From assembly GCA_028684915.1 (NCBI GenBank), contig JAQUEZ010000034.1:1-42271 (forward strand): 42,271 bases of DNA, written 5' to 3'. The notes beneath the pieces were generated by a model. That model saw only the letters and a list, made by a program, of their open reading frames with translations. It was not told where the DNA came from and ran no database searches. The position numbers and the translations under genes are program-made. The DNA comes from Desulfobulbus sp. (GTDB lineage: Bacteria; Desulfobacterota; Desulfobulbia; Desulfobulbales; Desulfobulbaceae). Positions 25,261 through 34,756 of this stretch are shown here, in pieces; position 1 is the stretch's first letter, and the number at the start of each line of letters is the position of its first letter.

Positions 25261-25573
25261 ATTGTCGTTTTCGCAATAAACCGAGTTCGATATTTTTGCC
25301 GATTGGCGCCTCGCTTTTCAGCCAGCACCAGGTTAACCCTTTTTTCTACGAGCCCATCTCCATTGGCTGATCAAGGGACGCCCCACCTCTTTCCTCATAG
25401 TTCTTATTGATGGCGTCGTAAAAACTCCGACCTACTGCGTCGAGCGTTTTTCCGGGCACTCGACATACCTGGTGTATGCCTTCGCGCCGAAAAAAACACT
25501 ACTCCTTGCATATCTGTGTTTTTACTTAGCCATCCCTCAGAGTGTGATGGACTTTTTACGATCCCATCCTTAC
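25261..25573. other. Gene-free gap after dsrC holding a mobile-type repeat
   Basis: No gene is visible between the dsrC terminator and the zinc-ribbon gene. The right half is repeat copy 1 (25408-25569). In the left half, CTACGAGCCCATC near 25348-25360 faintly resembles the repeat terminus and may be a decayed end. Confidence 0.7.
25408..25569 (-). repeat. Intergenic repeat family 1, copy 1 (inverted)
   Basis: This is about 162 bp, starting TGATGGCGTCGTAAAAA and ending TTTTTACGATCCCATCC, so its ends are imperfect inverted repeats. Its reverse complement aligns end to end with the copy at 30111-30273 with close to 90% identity by eye. The conserved core includes GTGCCCGGAAAAACGCT and TTTTTTTCGGCGCGAAG. 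Confidence 0.9.
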
Positions 25574-25825
25574 TTAAAACGACATCTCAAGAAAATGTGA
25601 ATGAAAGCGGGTCAGGTCCTCGCCGCACTTGCCGCAGATAAATTTCACTTCACCAAAAATCTCCGTCGAATTATCCTCCGGCGTAAACGAGCCGTCACTG
25701 TTTTGCAGATAATACGTTGTCACCAAAACGTTTTCGGCAATTTCAACAAAATTTTTCGTATTCCCACACTGTTGACAAATAATTCGTCCGGCGGGATCCC
25801 CGGAGGGGATTTGCACTTTTTTCAT
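25574..25825 (-). CDS. Small zinc-ribbon protein (83 aa)
   Basis: The 83-residue protein has two CxxC pairs, C17-x2-C20 (ICQQCG) and C64-x2-C67 (ICGKCG), which can form one zinc ribbon. Between them lies a beta-rich hairpin region. The function is unknown, and zinc ribbons of this size usually contact nucleic acid or protein. It is the last gene of a minus-strand cluster, 68 bases after the acylphosphatase. No clear ribosome site is seen. The stop lies 4 bases from the end of repeat copy 1. Confidence 0.7.
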   Translation of the reverse strand: MKKVQIPSGDPAGRIICQQCGNTKNFVEIAENVLVTTYYLQNSDGSFTPEDNSTEIFGEVKFICGKCGEDLTRFHSHFLEMSF

Positions 25826-25893
25826 AGTTTAAAGTTGTTTCTCTCAAGTCAGTATTTGCAAAAATCCATTTTCACTAAGGGGCAACACGTTTC

Positions 25894-26178
25894 TTAGGGG
25901 GCAAAACGGATCTCAAAAGGGCCGCTGATCCCTTGAGGGGATTCCTCATTATAATCTACCTGGGTCACCTGGGAAAAGGGGGAACCGACATGAAGCCAGG
26001 AAAGCAGCTGATCAATTTGCTTCGCCTCTCCTTCCGCGAACACCTCCACCGTGCCGTCGGTACAGTTTTTCACCCACCCGTTAAGTTTTAAATCCACGGC
26101 TGTTCGCCTGGTATACTCACGAAAGGCCACCCGCTGCACCCGCCCATGCACCCTAGCCCGAATACACTGTAGCTTCAT
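25894..26178 (-). CDS. acyP: Acylphosphatase
   Basis: The 94-residue protein is an acylphosphatase, which hydrolyses acyl phosphates such as carbamoyl phosphate and 1,3-bisphosphoglycerate. The phosphate loop runs G12-R-V-Q-R-V-A-F-R20, with catalytic R20, and catalytic N38 is in GWVKN. The residue after VQ is normally Gly and is Arg (R16) here, an unusual change in the loop. The ATG at 26178 gives a family-length protein. A TTG at 26229 would add 17 unlikely residues. It follows ligA by 105 bases on the minus strand. Confidence 0.9.
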   Translation of the reverse strand: MKLQCIRARVHGRVQRVAFREYTRRTAVDLKLNGWVKNCTDGTVEVFAEGEAKQIDQLLSWLHVGSPFSQVTQVDYNEESPQGISGPFEIRFAP

Positions 26179-26283
26179 AACGTTATCGACCTCATGCACA
26201 CCCACGGTAACGCTATTTCCGCGCTTCAAACGTCACCTTTTTTTAGTGGTGCCTCGTTCCCTTTGCCTCTTTACCCTAGCCTC

Positions 26284-28299
<2,016 letters not shown>

Positions 28300-28485
28300 T
28301 TACATATCCTCGATAAGAACACCGCCTTTGGCGATGTTGTCACGGGATTCCTCGTCGATAAACAGCAGTACAGCCTCTTTGGGCTTGTTGGCTACCTCGG
28401 AGATAACGTCGGTTACTCCCTTGGCAATTTTTTGTTTTTGTTCTTTGGTGAGTTTTCCGGCGACACGGATACTGACGTAGGGCAT
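28300..28485 (-). CDS. 4-oxalocrotonate tautomerase family protein (61 aa)
   Basis: The 61-residue protein has the family N terminus MPYVSIRVAGKLT. After removal of Met, Pro becomes the catalytic base of the tautomerase superfamily. Length and the KEQKQKIAKGVTDVI helix are typical. The substrate is unknown, and such small members often act on unsaturated keto acids. A strong AGGAGG site lies 7 bases before the ATG. It is the first gene of the ligA transcript. Confidence 0.9.
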   Translation of the reverse strand: MPYVSIRVAGKLTKEQKQKIAKGVTDVISEVANKPKEAVLLFIDEESRDNIAKGGVLIEDM

Positions 28486-28687
28486 ACTGCCTCCTGTATT
28501 GGTTACAATCGTGGTGCTTGCACCAGGCCTGAGCCCCCATTGTGGGCGTTCTCCTGCCTAGCGTTACTCTGCTTTTTTCGAGACAAACACCGGGAACACG
28601 GGTAAAAGATAGCAAACTTTCTCAGGGAAGTCGATCAGCATTCCTCTGATGAATATTTACCTCCCCTCTCATAAAGGAGTAGAAGAC

Positions 28688-29701
28688 ATGCATGTCGTCG
28701 TCACAGGTGGAGCCGGATACATCGGTAGTCACACCTGCCTAGAATTACTCAATGCCGGTTATACGGTAAGCGTGATCGACAACCTCAGCAATGCTTCTCA
28801 AGAGGCGCTAGTCCGGGTGGAAGCATTGACCGGAAAACGCCTTGCCTTCTATGAGGTGGATCTTTGCGATCTGGACAAAGTCCGCAAAACCTTTACCCAA
28901 CTCTCCGATGTGGCGGCAGTTATCCATTTCGCTGGGTTGAAAGCAGTTGGAGAATCGGTAGAACAACCGCTACGCTACTATCGCAACAACCTGGATTCGA
29001 CCATAAACCTCTGTCAGGTCATGGAGGAACGGAGTATACGCAATATCGTCTTTTCCTCTTCGGCAACAGTTTACGGCGATCCGGCATCCGTTCCCATCCG
29101 GGAGGACTTCCCTCTTTCCTGCACTAATCCCTACGGGCGCACCAAGTTGATGACCGAGGAAATCCTTCAAGATCTTCATAAGGCAAATCCACGGTGGAAT
29201 GTGGTTCTGCTGCGTTATTTCAACCCGGTTGGCGCCCATCAAAGCGGCATGATTGGCGAAGATCCCAACGGTATCCCCAACAATCTGATGCCCTATATTG
29301 CCCAGGTGGCCATAGGCAAACTAACCCGACTCGCAGTTTTTGGCAGCGATTATCCCACAGCCGATGGAACCGGGGTGCGCGATTTCATCCATGTCGTTGA
29401 TCTGGCTCGCGGCCATCTGCGTGCACTGGAAAAACTCGGACAAAATCCAGGGGTAGCTATATACAATCTGGGGACTGGGCAAGGATATTCAGTTCTGGAG
29501 TTGGTCGCCGCTTTTTCTCAGGCCTGTGGCAAGCCGGTTCCGTATGCAATCGTCGATCGCAGACCCGGAGATATTGCCCAATGCTATGCTGACCCAACAA
29601 AGGCGATGCAGGAACTCGGATGGAAGGCCAAGTACGGCCTTAAAGAAATGTGCGCCGACAGTTGGCGTTGGCAGTCGAAAAACCCGAACGGATTTCGTTA
29701 A
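28688..29701 (+). CDS. galE: UDP-glucose 4-epimerase
   Basis: The 337-residue protein has the NAD-binding motif TGGAGYIGSH (residues 6-15) and the catalytic S124 / Y149-x3-K153 set (SSATVYG and YGRTK). It is an extended SDR of GalE type and interconverts UDP-glucose and UDP-galactose, supplying LPS or capsule sugars. The ATG at 28688 is chosen because AAGGAG lies about 9 bases upstream. The longer frame from 28649 includes that ribosome site in its coding part. The gene is monocistronic and convergent with the Cache gene, 11 bases away. Confidence 0.95.
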   Translation: MHVVVTGGAGYIGSHTCLELLNAGYTVSVIDNLSNASQEALVRVEALTGKRLAFYEVDLCDLDKVRKTFTQLSDVAAVIHFAGLKAVGESVEQPLRYYRNNLDSTINLCQVMEERSIRNIVFSSSATVYGDPASVPIREDFPLSCTNPYGRTKLMTEEILQDLHKANPRWNVVLLRYFNPVGAHQSGMIGEDPNGIPNNLMPYIAQVAIGKLTRLAVFGSDYPTADGTGVRDFIHVVDLARGHLRALEKLGQNPGVAIYNLGTGQGYSVLELVAAFSQACGKPVPYAIVDRRPGDIAQCYADPTKAMQELGWKAKYGLKEMCADSWRWQSKNPNGFR

Positions 29702-29712
29702 CAGCAACAGGC

Positions 29713-30087
29713 TCAATAACCGCTGGCAACAATCAAATGGTTATCGTACAACCTGGCAAAGGTATGTTTTTCTTTCCCGCGCCAGGAGTAGCGCACCCAA
29801 ACCCCGTTCGGAGTGGCCTGTAACAGCGCCTGGTAAATCGGCTCCGCCCTACCTTGCAGATTTTCACCGGCCAAAGTGGGGTGGACAAGCAACAGCCCGT
29901 TCTTCTCCAGAATAAAAACATAGGGCGTGTAGGCATCGGCGGCTATACCGGAGGGGTCACGTCCCCGGTCAATTGCGGCAATAATTGCAGCCACATTTTT
30001 TTCAATGGAAGGCTGATTAAAAGCCTTACTCTCTGCGGCAAAAAATACGAGTAGCACCAGGAATACGATAAACGACTTCCGAATCAT
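29713..30087 (-). CDS. Exported single-Cache-domain protein (124 aa)
   Basis: A signal peptide (residues 1 to about 22) is followed by a small Cache-like sensor domain, seen in YTPYVFILEKNGLLLVHP, a common PAS/Cache strand pattern, and a C-terminal YDNHLIVASGY. Cache domains bind small ligands outside the membrane and are normally fused to chemoreceptors or kinases. This one has no output domain and no signalling partner next to it, so it is an orphan periplasmic ligand-binding protein. A GGGAGG site lies 5 bases before the ATG. Confidence 0.8.
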   Translation of the reverse strand: MIRKSFIVFLVLLVFFAAESKAFNQPSIEKNVAAIIAAIDRGRDPSGIAADAYTPYVFILEKNGLLLVHPTLAGENLQGRAEPIYQALLQATPNGVWVRYSWRGKEKHTFARLYDNHLIVASGY

Positions 30088-30110
30088 ACAGCCTCCCTGT
30101 GGTCAAGTCT

Positions 30111-30273
30111 TGATGGACTCGTAAAAAGTCCATCACACTCTAAGAGATGGCTCAGTAAAAACACAAATATACAAGGAGTAGTGTTTTTTTCGGCGCGAAG
30201 ACATACATCAGGTATGCCGAGTGCCCGGAAAAACGCTGCGACGCAGGAGATCGAAGTTTTTACGACACCATCA
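30111..30273 (+). repeat. Intergenic repeat family 1, copy 2
   Basis: This is about 163 bp, beginning with a perfect hairpin TGATGGACT (30111-30119) / AGTCCATCA (30127-30135) and ending GTTTTTACGACACCATCA. It is nearly identical to the reverse complement of copy 1 and colinear with copy 3. It starts 23 bases before the Cache gene start codon, so it may carry or disrupt that gene's promoter. Confidence 0.92.
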
Positions 30274-30295
30274 GTCTTTACAAACAACATAAGAT

Positions 30296-30373
30296 CTAGG
30301 GATCGGAACCATCTTTACTGCTGACGGGTTGCCCTTCTTGACAGAAGCAGCAGAAGTCCGTTTCCTTCTTCAC
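30296..30373 (-). CDS. Possible cysteine-rich microprotein (25 aa)
   Basis: A GTG-started frame of 25 residues contains the motif DFCCFCQEGQPV (three cysteines). A perfect AAGGAGG ribosome site lies on the minus strand at 30385-30391, 11 bases before the GTG, which is slightly far. The frame could be a real peptide, the remnant of a longer gene interrupted by repeats, or chance. No homologue is known to me. Confidence 0.28.
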   Translation of the reverse strand: MKKETDFCCFCQEGQPVSSKDGSDP

Positions 30374-30395
30374 CGCTTCTTCGTCCTCCTTGGGG

Positions 30396-30477
30396 TTGAG
30401 AAGACGTTCCGAGCTTCGTCATTTACTCCATATACAACACGAAACTTCTCGGATTTTGACTTTTTACGGAGCCATCA
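30396..30477 (+). repeat. Intergenic repeat family 2, copy A
   Basis: The unit runs from GAGAAGACGTTCCGAGCTTCGT to CTTTTTACGGAGCCATCA. It aligns with 32428-32508 across its length and shares the terminal TTTTTACGnnGCCATCA with repeat family 1. Confidence 0.75.
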
Positions 30478-30608
30478 TTTTTCGCTATCCACAAAGACAG
30501 GCTCTATGGTAAGGACATGGACTCAGCATCTTACCCTTATACAGATTGCCTAGTCGCATGGCAAGAGACTTCCTGCCGTTTTTCCTAAGTTTTAACTGGC
30601 TGTTATCC

Positions 30609-31352
30609 ATGAGCGAAGACACTCTCTATGCAACCGGAAAAATTGGTGAAGATTTTTCCTTCAACGATCGGGTCGCTGAAGTTTTTGATGATATGCTCAA
30701 CCGCTCCATCCCCTACTACCGGAGTGTGATTGAGGGAATGGCGCAACTTCTGGCCTGCAGATCGCAAGAGCAGGCAACCATTTATGACCTCGGCTGCTCC
30801 ACCGGAACAACCTTACTTGAACTCTGTCGACGATTGCCCACAGATCAATTCCATTTTGTTGGCATTGACAATGCTCCGGCGATGCTGGAAAAGGCCCGGA
30901 AAAAAAGCACCATGTTCAGCAAAAACACGCTGATCAGTTTTCATGAAGATGATATCACCACCTGCCCTTTGCCCGATGCCACGGCGGTGATTTGCAACTA
31001 CACCATGCAGTTTTTACGACCAATGACCCGGCTAGCCTTTGTCAAACGGATCTATGCCGCACTGCCCGAGGATGGCATGTTTTTTCTCAGCGAAAAAACC
31101 ATTTCTCATGCCAAACAGCTTAACCGAGATTTTATCGACATCTATCACCATTTCAAACGACAACAGGGCTATTCAGAACTTGAAATAGCCGCCAAACGCG
31201 AAGCCTTGGAAAACGTACTGATTCCTTTTTCCCTGGACGAAAACATCGCCTTACTCAAGGATGCGGGTTTTGCAGAAATAGAGCCCTATTTCAAATGGTT
31301 CAACTTCGCCGCCCTGGTTGCCGTAAAACGTTCATCAAATGCAACTTTCTGA
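30609..31352 (+). CDS. cmoA: Carboxy-S-adenosyl-L-methionine synthase
   Basis: The 247-residue protein matches CmoA, which converts SAM and prephenate to carboxy-SAM for 5-oxyacetic acid modification of uridine-34 in tRNAs. The SAM-site motif is DLGCSTGTTLLEL (about 60-72). Other family stretches are GIDNAPAMLEKARKK and YTMQFLRPMTR. The start at 30609 gives the typical MSEDTLYA N terminus. A longer frame from 30546 adds hydrophobic residues not seen in the family. It overlaps cmoB by 14 bases. Confidence 0.95.
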   Translation: MSEDTLYATGKIGEDFSFNDRVAEVFDDMLNRSIPYYRSVIEGMAQLLACRSQEQATIYDLGCSTGTTLLELCRRLPTDQFHFVGIDNAPAMLEKARKKSTMFSKNTLISFHEDDITTCPLPDATAVICNYTMQFLRPMTRLAFVKRIYAALPEDGMFFLSEKTISHAKQLNRDFIDIYHHFKRQQGYSELEIAAKREALENVLIPFSLDENIALLKDAGFAEIEPYFKWFNFAALVAVKRSSNATF

Positions 31353-32292
31353 ATTTTTCCCTCAAGCCGACCACGAACAGATCGGCCACATACTGGCCCA
31401 AAAAGATGCCTGGATCAACCAGGAGAAAAAAGGGTTCCTCCGTTATCGTCGTCCCATCGAGGAAGTCGCTCATTTACGCGCCTCCCGTTGTGATTTTAGC
31501 GGCGATGTGGTCCACATCGGTTCATCTGCCGACATTACCGAGGTTGAGCACGAACGAGTGCATGCAATCCTTCGCGGGTTGATGCCCTGGCGCAAAGGGC
31601 CTTTTTCCGTGTTCGACATTGATATCGATGCCGAATGGCGTAGTGACCGCAAATGGAACCGGGTTTTGCCACAACTCCCTGACCTCTCAGGAAAGGTCAT
31701 TGCAGATATCGGCTGCAACAACGGCTATTATATGTTTCGGATGGTGCCGCATAAACCGGCGCTGGTGCTTGGTTTTGAGCCCTATATCCACCATTATTAC
31801 GCCTTCAATCTCCTTAATTCCTTTGCCGGCCAGAGCAATCTCCGGGTGGAACTTTTAGGCATTGAACATCTCACACTTTTTCCGGAAAGTTTTGATGTGA
31901 TTTTCTGCATGGGAATACTTTATCACCGCCCTTCGCCCATTGGTGCACTGCAGGAACTGTATACCGCACTCAAACCAGGCGGCATGCTCTTGGTTGAATC
32001 ACAAGCTATCCCAGGTGAGGAGTCTGTCGCCCTCTTCCCCGAACACACCTACGCCAAAGTACCAGGGACCTGGTTCGTACCAACGGCGACCTGCCTGCAC
32101 CATTGGCTCAATCGGGCAGGATTCCAACAGGTGGAATGTTTTTGCCAACATGAGATGAGTAACGAAGAACAACGTCGCACCAAGTGGATGGAGTTCGAGT
32201 CGTACCAAGATTTCATTGACAAGGATAATCCGAGGTTTACTATAGAAGGGTATCCGGCCCCCCGCAGGGTATTTTTCAAGGCGACCAAATAG
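31339..32292 (+). CDS. cmoB: tRNA U34 carboxymethyltransferase
   Basis: The 317-residue product is CmoB, which uses carboxy-SAM from CmoA to carboxymethylate 5-hydroxyuridine-34. Visible family features are the N-terminal DAWINQEKKGFLRYRRP region, the SAM motif IADIGCNNGYYMFRM, GFEPYIHHYYAFN and the IFCMGILYHRPSPIGAL stretch. Length matches the E. coli protein (323). Overlap with cmoA indicates coupled expression. Confidence 0.96.
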   Translation: MQLSEFFPQADHEQIGHILAQKDAWINQEKKGFLRYRRPIEEVAHLRASRCDFSGDVVHIGSSADITEVEHERVHAILRGLMPWRKGPFSVFDIDIDAEWRSDRKWNRVLPQLPDLSGKVIADIGCNNGYYMFRMVPHKPALVLGFEPYIHHYYAFNLLNSFAGQSNLRVELLGIEHLTLFPESFDVIFCMGILYHRPSPIGALQELYTALKPGGMLLVESQAIPGEESVALFPEHTYAKVPGTWFVPTATCLHHWLNRAGFQQVECFCQHEMSNEEQRRTKWMEFESYQDFIDKDNPRFTIEGYPAPRRVFFKATK

Positions 32293-32703
32293 CTGCCGTA
32301 GTTACGAAAACTAAAAAAACATGGCCCGTTCTTTATTCCCCCTATTTTGCGGGACAAGTTTTTACGCTTTTAGATTTCTTTGCAAAGTGATTGTTCTTGT
32401 AAAGAGCGCCGTTCTCGTTAAAACTCTCGAGAACGACGTTTCGAGCTTCGTAACATACTATGTTTACGGTACGTGAATTCTCGTATTTCGTTTTTTACGA
32501 GGCCATCAAAAGTCACACTTCAAGAAGTTACGCATCGCAAACACCCTGATTTCGAGAAATTCTGAACGTCGTTTTCAAAAATTTCCATGGAAACGATAAC
32601 TTTGCCAAGTATTGTATATTCAACTGGTTAAACCAATCCCTGTACCAGGCATGGTTGGCCTCAACCGACTCACCTTAGAACGATCAACCAGGAAAAAAAC
32701 ACT
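32293..32703. other. Gap after cmoB with repeat family 2 copy B
   Basis: There is no gene in this 411-base stretch. It holds repeat copy B (32428-32508). A short inverted repeat CGTTCTCG (32410-32417) / CGAGAACG (32428-32435) sits at the edge of the repeat. The promoter of the next gene should lie near 32600-32690. TTGTATATTC near 32612 is AT-rich but not a clear match. Confidence 0.65.
32428..32508 (+). repeat. Intergenic repeat family 2, copy B
   Basis: This unit runs from CGAGAACGACGTTTCGAGCTTCGT to TTTTTTACGAGGCCATCA and aligns with copy A at 30396-30477. Confidence 0.75.
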
Positions 32704-33252
32704 ATGAATGCACAGGACTGCACGTTGTATCACGGCGGCTTGAAAGGCGCCGAATCCCTCTTTGGCGAGAACGCTGAAAAATATGGGGTCCAAGAAACCG
32801 TTTTTACCTTTGATGGCCATCGGCTCAATCGGGATAAAAACACGATAACCTTAAGTGACGATGACCTACTGCGGGGCGATATCAGTATGGAACTGGCATC
32901 GCGGATGATGAATCGGACCTATTACGAGACTGAAAAAATTCGTCGTGTCCTTCAGACAATTTTTCATATGGTCAACAAAGGACACCAGGTCTTTGTTGTG
33001 GGAACCATTCTTGAAGATAATTCAGTGAAAGGCGGTACCGGCTGGGCTGTGGAACTGGCCAAGTTGTTCAACAGGCCTCTGCACGTCTACGATCAAAATC
33101 GCAGTCAATGGTTCACCTGGAAGGAGGGGAATTGGCAGGAGGATAGCCCCCGGATTTGCTACAATACCTTTGTCGGCTCCGGTACTCGTTATCTCAGTGA
33201 CGATGGTATTGAAGCGATCAACAAACTGTTCACCGACAGTTTCAGCGAATAA
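32704..33252 (+). CDS. Unknown protein, possibly SLOG-like nucleotide binding (182 aa)
   Basis: I cannot name this 182-residue soluble protein with confidence. A central strand-loop-helix, QVFVVGTILEDNSVKGGTGWAVELAKLFNRPLHVYD, resembles the glycine-rich loop and following helix of SLOG/LOG (YpsA-, MoCo-carrier-like) proteins, which bind nucleotides or their derivatives. The C-terminal GSGTRYLSDDGIEAINKLF would fit the last helix of that fold. There is no signal peptide and no operon partner. A mobile-element repeat lies upstream and mnmE is convergent downstream. The SLOG assignment is inference from pattern only. Confidence 0.6.
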   Translation: MNAQDCTLYHGGLKGAESLFGENAEKYGVQETVFTFDGHRLNRDKNTITLSDDDLLRGDISMELASRMMNRTYYETEKIRRVLQTIFHMVNKGHQVFVVGTILEDNSVKGGTGWAVELAKLFNRPLHVYDQNRSQWFTWKEGNWQEDSPRICYNTFVGSGTRYLSDDGIEAINKLFTDSFSE

Positions 33253-33282
33253 AAAAAGCGCTCAACCGCCGCAAAGCATCTA

Positions 33283-33322
33283 CGCTTCCCAGGTAGTCTA
33301 AAGCCACTTTCTGGGAAGCGTT
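33283..33322 (+). terminator. Possible terminator between convergent genes
   Basis: ACGCTTCCCAG (33283-33293) pairs with CTGGGAAGCGT (33312-33322) around an 18-base loop and is followed by TTTTC. It lies 30 bases past the SLOG-like gene. The long loop and short T run make it a modest terminator. Confidence 0.5.
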
Positions 33323-33352
33323 TTCATGCCGCTCTAGCGATGACATCCCCTG

Positions 33353-34756
33353 CTACTTGCCAATACAAAATTGGCTAAAAACCAAGTCCAAGACATCATC
33401 GGGTGTGGTCAATCCGGTGATATCCCCCAGATAGTCCAAGGCGCTCTGCACCTCTACCGCGAGCAAGTCCACCGGGGCGCCATTGCCAAGAGCCGTTTCC
33501 AAGCTCCGGCAGGCTGCAAGGGTTTGGGAAAGAATGGCCTTATGCCGGGTGTTGGGGGCACAAGTCATCTGCTCACACAACTCAGCCCCCTCACCGATAA
33601 CACGCTGGTAGATGGCCTCCTGAAGATCCTCCATCCCTAGCTGGTGTTTCGCCGAAATCGATACCACGGGTGCCTGGGGAAACTCGTTGACCATAGCTGC
33701 TATTTGGGAAGTGGTCACCAAGTCTGATTTATTGATCACCACGATATGCGCCTTATCGCTGATCGTCTGATACAACGCCCGCTCTGTCGCACTCAAGCCC
33801 GCCTGGCCATCTATCAAATAGAGTACCAGATCCGCCTGCTGCATTTTTTGCCGGGCTCGCTCTATCCCTAGGGCCTCCACCGGGTCTTCGTGGGTACGAA
33901 TGCCTGCGGTGTCGATCAAATGCACAGGAATCCCGCGAATGACAAACCGTTCCTCAATGGTATCGCGGGTCGTTCCGGGCACCGAGGTCACCAGGGCGCG
34001 ATCTTCCTGTAAAAGCCCATTCAAAAGACTCGATTTGCCGACGTTGGGTTGCCCGGCGAGCACAACCTTGATGCCCTCACGGACAATTCGCCCCTGATCA
34101 GCCATGGCCAGCAGTTGCACCAAAGGGCCGACAATTTGATTCTGCAACTGCAACAGAACCTGATCACGCTGCACGATCTCGACATCGTCATCCGGAAAAT
34201 CGATCGCAACTTCCAACAAGGCGAGAATCCGGACCAACTGGTGCCGAATCGCCTCAAGCTGGGTAAAAAGCGCCCCTTGGAGTTGATTCGCCGCCAACTG
34301 GGCACCTTTTTCGGTTTGTGCGTGCAGTAGATCGACCACAGCTTCGGCACGAGTCAGATCGATCCTACCCGCAAGGAAGGCACGTTTAGTGAATTCTCCC
34401 TGCTCTGCCGGGCGTGCTCCTCGTTCAAACACCGTGCGCAACACCTCCTGAAGAACGATATATGAACCGTGGCAGTGAAGTTCCACCACATCTTCGCAGG
34501 TGTAGGTATGGGGGGCACGCATATAGACCGCCAAAGCTTCGTCAAGAACTTGGCCAGCAAGCCCCAGCACCGTACCATAGTAGAGCCGATGGCTGGTAAA
34601 CTGGGAATGCGGTTTGTAAGGGAGGAAGATTTGCTGCAGGAGGGAGAGAGCATCCGTACCTGAAATACGGATAATGCCTATCCCTCCTGTTCCGGGGGCG
34701 GTGGCGATGGCCGCAATGGTATCAGTCGCCGGTTGAACGGCCACCTTGCCCTCCAC
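33353..34756 (-). CDS. mnmE: tRNA modification GTPase MnmE
   Basis: The 467-residue product is MnmE (TrmE), which with MnmG adds aminomethyl-type groups at C5 of wobble uridine-34. The N-terminal folate-binding domain (about 1-125) has DTIAAIATAPGTGGIGIIRISG. The embedded G domain has GQPNVGKS (235-242), PGTTRDT, DTAG and NKSD. The C terminus ends in the invariant CIGK with C464. Its start overlaps the jag gene by 35 bases, unusually long, but an internal GTG four codons later barely changes this. Confidence 0.97.
   Translation of the reverse strand: MEGKVAVQPATDTIAAIATAPGTGGIGIIRISGTDALSLLQQIFLPYKPHSQFTSHRLYYGTVLGLAGQVLDEALAVYMRAPHTYTCEDVVELHCHGSYIVLQEVLRTVFERGARPAEQGEFTKRAFLAGRIDLTRAEAVVDLLHAQTEKGAQLAANQLQGALFTQLEAIRHQLVRILALLEVAIDFPDDDVEIVQRDQVLLQLQNQIVGPLVQLLAMADQGRIVREGIKVVLAGQPNVGKSSLLNGLLQEDRALVTSVPGTTRDTIEERFVIRGIPVHLIDTAGIRTHEDPVEALGIERARQKMQQADLVLYLIDGQAGLSATERALYQTISDKAHIVVINKSDLVTTSQIAAMVNEFPQAPVVSISAKHQLGMEDLQEAIYQRVIGEGAELCEQMTCAPNTRHKAILSQTLAACRSLETALGNGAPVDLLAVEVQSALDYLGDITGLTTPDDVLDLVFSQFCIGK

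Larger units (their letters stand above)
30088..30608. other. Gap between Cache gene and cmoA with two repeat elements
   Basis: This 521-base gap contains repeat family 1 copy 2, repeat family 2 copy A and, between them, a possible tiny cysteine-rich reading frame. A cmoA promoter is expected near 30480-30560 but no convincing one is visible. Confidence 0.7.

Noticed and set aside
25330..25365. Extra decayed repeat end upstream of copy 1
   Set aside because: CTACGAGCCCATC resembles the terminus, but the match is too short to call a copy.
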